A stretch of DNA of 64,000 bases from Atherix ibis (lineage: Eukaryota; Arthropoda; Insecta; Diptera; Athericidae). A program made the position numbers and the translations under genes. Positions 57,603 through 64,000 of the stretch are shown in pieces; the first letter of the stretch is position 1, and every line of letters starts with the position of its first letter. Location of the stretch: NCBI GenBank assembly GCA_958298945.1, contig OY282610.1, positions 67,825,088-67,889,087 of the forward strand, written 5' to 3'. Under the pieces are notes generated by a model. It worked only from the letters and a program-made list of their open reading frames with translations. It had not been told where the DNA came from and did no database searches.

Positions 57603-59340
57603 AAAATTTATTGTAAATTTTAGATTTGAAAAATTTTTTTTCCTAAAAATTGAATTTTTAGTACAATTCAATTTTTTTTTAAATAATTTTTATTTAAACT
57701 TTTTTTAATTTTTTTGATTTGAAATTTTCCAAAATTTCGACTTTTTTTGTATTTTTTTCTGTACTTTTTTTTTTTAAATAAACCACTTTTATCTTTTTTT
57801 GTGCTTTTAATTACATATTTTCATTTTTGTTTTATTATTTTTTAAGTAAATTTTTTACCGTTTAAATATTTTTTCAAATATATTTTTTTTAAGCAAATTT
57901 TGGAGATTTTCAAACCGCTTTTTAACATTTTCAATTTAAACTACAGTATTTTGTTTTTATTTTTAGTTTTGTTTGTTTCTAAAAAATTTTATTTCCTAAT
58001 TTTAGTTTTGGGCGTATTTTTTGTTGTTTTTAATTTTTTTTTCTTAAACAAATTTTGTTTGTTTTTAAATTTTTTGTTCTAAATTTTAGTTTTGGGCACC
58101 TATTTTCATATATTGTTTTTTGCTAGCCTTTTCAATTTCTTATTAAAAATATTATTATTTTTTTTAGGTTAGTTTTTTATCATTTGAAAATTTTGTTTTT
58201 TTCATTTTTCTATTAAGTAAGTAATTTGTTTAACGGTATTTAATTTATTTAAATTGTTTTGATTTTGATATTTGCAAATAATTAGTTTTCTTTAAAATTT
58301 TTAGGTTTTTCGAACAGTTTTTTTTTATTATTTTGTTTATATAACATATTTTACTAATCACTCACTATCATTTGTTTGAGGTTATCATTTTTGTTCGAAA
58401 TTTATTTTTCAGTTTATACATTTTTATTTTTAACTTTTGTTTTTAATTTTAATTTTTAACATTTTTTTCCTACAATACATTTATATTTTTTCTCGTTTTT
58501 CCTAATTTGTTTGCTGTATTTTTTTGTTGTTGCTTTTTTTCTGTTCCAATTAGATTTAATGTTTTTTTTATTTTTTCCCATTTTAATTATCATTACGTTT
58601 TTATATTTAATATTTTCTATTTTTTACTGTTTTTATTTTTGTTCTTTATTTTATAAATAAATTTTTCTAATATTTTAACGATTTTTATGTTTTTTTTTCT
58701 TTTTTAATTTGTTTTTTTTTTTAATTTTTATTTTAATTTTTTTTTTTATTTAAGTTTGGCTATCTTAAGAACATATTTATATATTTTTACAATACTATCT
58801 ATGTATTTTGTTTGTTTGCTTGTATGTAAGGTTGCTAGAACATGACCCAGGACCACAATGCACCGCCACCATCATGACTTTATTGGGCGACCTGTTTTTG
58901 TATTTTTTTTTAATTATTTTACGAATAGTATTGTAAATTTTGAAAATATTTTAAAAAATTACTATTTTCTGGTTTTTTTTGTTTTTATTTTTTATTTTTT
59001 TTTTGTTTTTTAGTTTTTTGTTTTTGTTCTTCCTAATTCTCAACTGTTTTTGTGCTTTCACTTTTAATATATTCTAATTCTCATTTTATTATTGATTTTA
59101 CTTTTGTATATTTTCAAGTTTCTTTCTTTTTTTTTGCAAAATTTGCTTGAAATTTTACAATATTATTTTATTTGTCAATGTTTCGATTTCTATTTTTAAT
59201 TTCGTATCATTTTTTGTTCTTCTTTATTTCTTTTTATTTTACAGTTTTATACGAATTTTTCCTCGTATCGTTGTCGGTTTTGTAATTTTTTTTTTTGTTA
59301 TTATTGTTGTGGGAGGAAAATAATCAACTGAAATTTATAA
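57603..59340. other. Extremely T-rich tract, 1.7 kb
   Basis: The plus strand is mostly T with A, forming runs of TTTTTTT across 57603-59310. One GC-richer pocket at 58825-58895 (TTGCTAGAACATGACCCAGG, ACCACAATGCACCGCCACCA) interrupts it. Short hydrophobic frames are artefacts of composition. Confidence 0.7.
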
Positions 59341-59735
59341 AAATAATCAACATTTCAATATCAGCTCTACTTGCTTAAGGTTTTTAATATTTTCCTTTTG
59401 AATATTTCTATACGAACAAACATACATACATTCATAAAACTGAAATTCTTTTTAAAAAATCCATACAAAAATTAATCAAATTTATCCCAAAACTACCAAC
59501 GTTCCAAAAAAAAAAAAATTCCAAAATTTTGCACAAAAACAAACTGTGTAGAAGAAAACAAAACAAAGGTTTATGTTTCGGTAACTCTTCTTAAGAGGTG
59601 GGTAAAAGAGACAGATCCTGTGGTTGTCGATTTTTTTTCTAATTAAGATTATTTGTTAATAGATCTTAATAAATAGAAAAATAGCAAGTACAAATTTCAG
59701 ATACCCAAATAAAGACATAAGAGAAACCATATAGC
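59341..59735. other. AT-rich DNA between duplicated blocks
   Basis: No feature is supported. Confidence 0.4.
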
Positions 59736-59739
59736 GGTG

Positions 59740-60045
59740 ATACTAAATAAAATGACGTTGGTATCAAATTAAAGGCGCTGATATTAATTAAAATGGCGTT
59801 GGTAAAAAATAAAATGTCGTTGTTTAAAAATAAAATGGCGCTGGTATAAAATTAAATGCCGCTAGTATCAAATAAAATGGAACTGGTATGAAATTAAATG
59901 GCGCTGGTATCAAATAAAATGGCGCTGGTATAAAAAAAATGATACTGGTATAAAATAAAATGTCTCTGATAAAATTAAATGGCGCTGATATCAAATGAAA
60001 TGGCGCTGATATCACATAAAATGGCGCTGATATCAAATAAAATAA
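59740..60045 (+). repeat. 21 bp tandem repeat, about 14 units (copy B)
   Basis: Same ATGGCGCTGGTATCAAATAA-type unit as copy A, with more variation, including units of slightly different length near 59925-59970. Confidence 0.88.
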
Positions 60046-60437
60046 CATTTATAAATAAAAAGCAATGAAAATAAATAAAATGGTGACCGTAAAAACAAAA
60101 TACTGATGACATTCATAATGGCGGTTATAATAACCAAAATGATGATAATAATAATAACCGAAATAGCGATGATAATAAATGAACGTAGCACAAACGTATA
60201 GAAAATATAATTCAAAAAATATAAACTATAGTAAAGAAAAATTAAAGGGAAATAATTGGTAGAAAAAAGACACAAATGGCATCATTAAATAGTATTATTT
60301 TCCAGGGTCAATTTAAATTTATAAAAACCAATAAGTTGACATGTGCACGTTGTTTTTGAAATAAGTTATATGGAAGCCAATTTGAATTATTTAATATTGT
60401 TCTTTTTTTTCTCTTCATACGTATTAACAATCGTAAA
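60040..60437. repeat. Unique flank of duplicated block (copy B)
   Basis: Near-identical to 57216-57602, apart from small indels such as ATAATAATAATAACCG against ATAATAATCAACCG. Confidence 0.9.
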
Positions 60438-61200
60438 AGGGAAAATATTTAAAAGACTAAATGAGTAATTAAAGTAATTTTATTGTGAAAAGGAGCTAAG
60501 GGATGGAGGAGACTTTATCTTTAGAATTTTAACTAAAAGATAAAAATGCGTTACAAATGAAAATAAATTTTTTATCAGCTAAATGTGTATGGAGTTAAAT
60601 TTATTGACCACAAAATCGTATACTACTTCGGAAAGTTGCAGCTTTTTTTAAATTGTAAATTTACAGCATACTCACCTAAGTCCGCCTTGTAATAAAATTT
60701 CATCATTTATGGCAATGCAATTATATTTGAGCAGGTAATAACCATATAATTTCATCGCCATTTTTTCCTCTACACTCACTATCTTTGTTCTCTTATCAAT
60801 CGGCTAATTTCTGTACTCCAATCATCCATAATTTATATTTTTATTTCTATATATTTCCGATCTAAACATACCGAATTTCTTTGATCTACTATTTTTTTTT
60901 CCTAGAATCCATTCGCGTTTGTTGGGTCACCAAAGTCCTTTTTCTGCTAATTTTTTTAGTAGCATTCTTTAACAGTCTGCTATAATAGCTTCGTTGCATT
61001 TGAATAGCTTATAGTGTAGCACAGCCTTCTTATGCCATTGTTTTGTAAAAGTATTATTCGGAATTCTGTTGTTTGCCTAGAATTATCTTAAAAGATCCAC
61101 TTTTCTACGACGGTCATGGTCTTTGGTATATTTGTTTGTATATAAAAAATATTCATCAATACCAGATCGAAAAGGAACAGGAATTGGGGAAAAGTATACA
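60438..61200. other. Intergenic DNA, nothing recognised
   Basis: Ordinary AT-rich sequence without supported genes. Confidence 0.45.
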
Positions 61201-61204
61201 AATT

Positions 61205-61275
61205 GGTAAGCCGGCTTGGTAGCACAGCCATTGGCATGCTGGACTATCATCCAAGGGGTCGTGGCTAATTCTCAA
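61205..61275 (+). mobile_element. tRNA-like head of a possible SINE
   Basis: AGCCGGCTTGGTAGCACAGC resembles a tRNA acceptor/D-arm with an A-box-like TGGTAGCACAGCCATTGG. It is followed 30 bp later by GGGGTCGTGGCTAATTCTC, a decayed B box (GGTTCGANTCC expected). It could head a SINE whose body extends to the GC-richer segment at 61670-61845, but that link is only positional. Confidence 0.4.
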
Positions 61276-63100
61276 AAATCATTTACTTTCTATTATATTT
61301 GAATTTCCTTATCCCGTTATCCTTTCCTAAACAAAAAAGTACTGAAAAAACACCTGACAAAATTATCAAGTCATCAGAAACACGGAAATATCAATACCAG
61401 CTTTCGGAAGGTAAAACCTCTCCTGCTGGTCGAAGCATGGCACAGCACCAAAACTGCACGATAAAATAAGCACTAGGACCGATACAAATTCAAATTAGAT
61501 CATTCGTAAGATAAAAATTGATAAAAAACAATCCGAAAGGGAAATAGATAGATAGATAAAAATTGGTATGTATAAAAATTGAATCTGAATAAGAAGGGAA
61601 AAATTCATAAAAAAATATAGAAGAAAAATTCTCAATAAAAAAAACGAAAAAAAGAATAAAAAATGGTGGAGTTGGCCATGTCCCAAACCCACCTATCGGC
61701 ACTCCTTGGCCAAGTGATTTAGAGCGGCCCTGAAAGCGGCGACGATTATCTTACTTCTTACCAGATCCTTTAAATAATGTAATTATTATGGGACCGGGTA
61801 CCCGCGACACGGAGGAACCTTAAACATCTTAGAATACAGTATCTTTGTGACCTGCAATCTCTCATCAGAGTGGATAAATAAAGCAGTTTTATTGAGTTAA
61901 TTTCCTTTAATGTTCATCTTTTCCCAATGGACGCAGACTAATCAAAATAGTTCTTTGGCTTCATTTCAGCTTAAAAGAAGTTTTCGATTCAACTCTTCAT
62001 CAGTTTTCTAGGGTGATAATTATTCAAAAGAAAAAACAATAAAAATAAAAAAAGCTTTAAGAAATTCAAACTAAAACGTTCAATTTGTGCCACCCTGTAT
62101 TTTCAAATCAGTTTTTTTTTTTTGCACAAAAACGAAAATTTTCAAAATGGCCATCATCATTTAGAAATAGCTAAAAGGTCTTAGAAAACTTTTTAATATG
62201 TGCTTTTTTTTATTTGCTTTGATATTTTCTAGGATGTTCAATACGGAGAACTCGTAAGACCCACCTGTTGATCTCCTCTGTGCAGGTAGTCATAGCGGTA
62301 GAGATGATCATAAAAAAAATGCCTAGTCTCACACGTTCCAAAATTCAGTAGACATCACACCAATCGTAATGTTATATTACCGAGCTCAGCGCCATCTGTA
62401 AGAAAAATTAAATATTTTAAGAAAACTTTGAATAAATAGCAAAATTTGAAATTTTGTGCATTTTATTAACAATTTTGTACACCAGAATAAAAAATTCGAA
62501 AAAGTCTCTTTAGGGTCAAGAAAAAAAAATTTAACAACATTAAAATTTATAAACCTTTTTAATTTTTGTATGAATCTTAGCCCGCTACTTGGCCCGCTTC
62601 TCCGTACCTTAAAATTTTGATTTGTTTAAACTAGTTTAAAGACAATTTTTTTAGAAATAATCCGAATTTAAGAGATCAAACCAAACCAATTAATAAGAAA
62701 AAAACACCCTGTAAATAAAATGTCTAATGATGCAGCGGATAAATAAAATCACCCCAATCCTCCCTCTCTTTCCATCTTTATAGCCTAGTATATTTTTGTG
62801 TCAGATAATAAAAACACAATCTTCCCAATTTAGTCAAAAAAAAACTACTGTTCTTCGAAACAATGGTCAACTATATTATGAACACCCTGTGTGCGTGCAC
62901 ATCAACCTAATCATCCCAATCGATGGCCATCAAAAAAATTATAATTAAAATTATTGTAAATATGCTTGTCTATAAAAAAATATATGATTCTATGTTGGTA
63001 TGCTAATGTAAACGTTTTATTGAGAGTAAAAAAAACTTAATTCAAATAATACGCAATTTATTATAAAAACGAATTTGATTCGAAAGAAATTTTTGGTCTG
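61276..63100. other. Intergenic DNA, mostly AT-rich
   Basis: An A/G-rich run at 61540-61670 precedes a GC-richer segment (61670-61845, GGTGGAGTTGGCCATGTCCC, GGGACCGGGTACCCGCGACA) of unknown nature. Nothing else is supported. Confidence 0.4.
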
Positions 63101-64000
63101 AATTTGCGTCAAGAATGTGTACGAATGTTTGACGATAATTAATTCGAATCGAATGAATTTTTTTTCAACAAAATTTAACTTGCATAAATTGGTTGGGTGC
63201 TACTGTGTATGGATGCTCTGTGTCTGCGTGTGTGTGTGTGTGTACAATACATTCAAAGTAGACAAATGCTCGTCCCAAACAAAAATATTTCAAAGTAAAC
63301 AGACGTGAAATTTTCGTTTGATGTGTCACATTATGTTAAGTTGTTTCTTGTTAATTTGTCACTTGTTGTTGTCTGCTTATCTTTTTCGATATTTCTTCTT
63401 AAAACAATGTTTTCTCGATGTTATTTTAAACGCTTCTTTCCGGCATTACTTTTGCTATATATTTTTTCCCTATAATTTTTTTAAATGTAATTTAATAAAA
63501 TAACATTAGTTTTGCAATGATTTTTCCGATATAGTTTTTTCTTAAATTTTCGATATTATTTTTAACGCTTTTTCCTGGTTTTATTTTTTCAATGTTATAT
63601 TTATCTCTTATAATTCTTTTAAATGTCATTTTATCAATATAAATTGTTCTTTTTCAGATAAAAATTTTGTTATTTAAGATTTTTTCGATGTTACCTATTA
63701 TTTTTAATATTTTTGCGATGTTTTTTTTTTTGGAAGTTTCTTACTCGCATTACTTCTGCGATGTTTGTTTTTCCTTTCATTTTTTTAAAATATTTTTATT
63801 AATTATTTCTTATATCATATTCTCAATAGTCCTTTCCGCTATAATTTTCTTAAAAAATTTTTATTGTCAATGTTTTTTTCGTTTCTACTTTTGCGATGTT
63901 TTTTCCTATAATTTTTTGAAACGCAATTTTTGATATTTTTTATTGATATTTATAATTTTTTTTCTACTCCTGAAATCATCGACAAAATCCACGATCTGAT
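63101..64000. other. T-rich degenerate repeats and a TG microsatellite at the window end
   Basis: GTGTGTGTGTGTGTGT lies near 63229-63242. From 63380 to 63960 the words TTTTTCGATATT/TTTTGCGATGTT followed by T/A-rich filler recur about every 60 bp. Hydrophobic short frames here reflect T-richness. Confidence 0.5.

Noticed and set aside
63667..63933. Hydrophobic 88-codon ORF as a membrane protein
   Set aside because: Phe/Ile/Leu bias comes from T-rich repeats; similar frames occur in all T-rich tracts here.

Overview
This is a very AT-rich eukaryotic window with spliceosomal introns, canonical GT/AG junctions and many decayed transposons of mariner/Tc1 and non-LTR (Jockey-like) type. The two recognisable host genes are an Unc-4 class homeobox gene and an Sgt/SGTA-type TPR co-chaperone. 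Gene content and transposon types point to an arthropod, most likely an insect. The species cannot be named from the sequence.

Layout. 1-5.2 kb: no gene seen; a degenerate tandem repeat near 229 bp (1.4-2.5 kb), a broken mariner on the minus strand (3.5-4.4 kb) and a ~226 bp tandem repeat (4.4-5.0 kb). 5.2-11.0 kb: the last three coding exons of unc-4 on the plus strand. The homeodomain is split over two exons, and the final ~5 kb intron is filled with pieces of retrotransposon, a Tc1-like transposase and a ~105 bp tandem repeat. 11.0-15.7 kb: A-rich 3' flank and a second, larger block of the same tandem repeat family.

15.7-32.3 kb: four head-to-tail copies of a five-exon Sgt gene at ~4.29 kb spacing, each with an apparently intact reading frame. 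Copies 2-4 share an 84 bp perfect palindrome about 200 bp upstream of the ATG. Copies 1 and 2 share one 3' end (282 aa product) and copies 3 and 4 another (267 aa product). Copy 2 looks like a 5'/3' chimera, as expected from unequal crossing-over.

32.3-38 kb: Jockey-like debris on the minus strand (a gag zinc-knuckle piece, a GTTACA-type microsatellite and RT pieces), with a fold-back mariner derivative inserted at TA in one RT piece. 38.5-39.0 kb: a two-exon gene for a small (95 aa) secreted, helix-rich orphan peptide. 39-51 kb: minisatellites, a tRNA-related repeat, another mariner copy next to a non-LTR RT fragment, a 5'-truncated non-LTR insertion with a 15 bp target-site duplication and an intact 292-codon ORF, and a mariner remnant with a 399 bp internal tandem duplication. 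51-64 kb: no convincing coding gene; GGATAAAAA-type repeats, an unusually GC-rich pocket (54.7-55.5 kb) followed by a purine-rich stretch that may be a promoter/5' leader, a duplicated block with 21 bp repeats (56.9-57.6 and 59.7-60.4 kb), and long T-rich tracts.

No operon-like or pathway-level cooperation is visible. The notable biology is the recently homogenised Sgt array with its palindromes, the orphan secreted peptide, and the nested or rearranged mobile elements.
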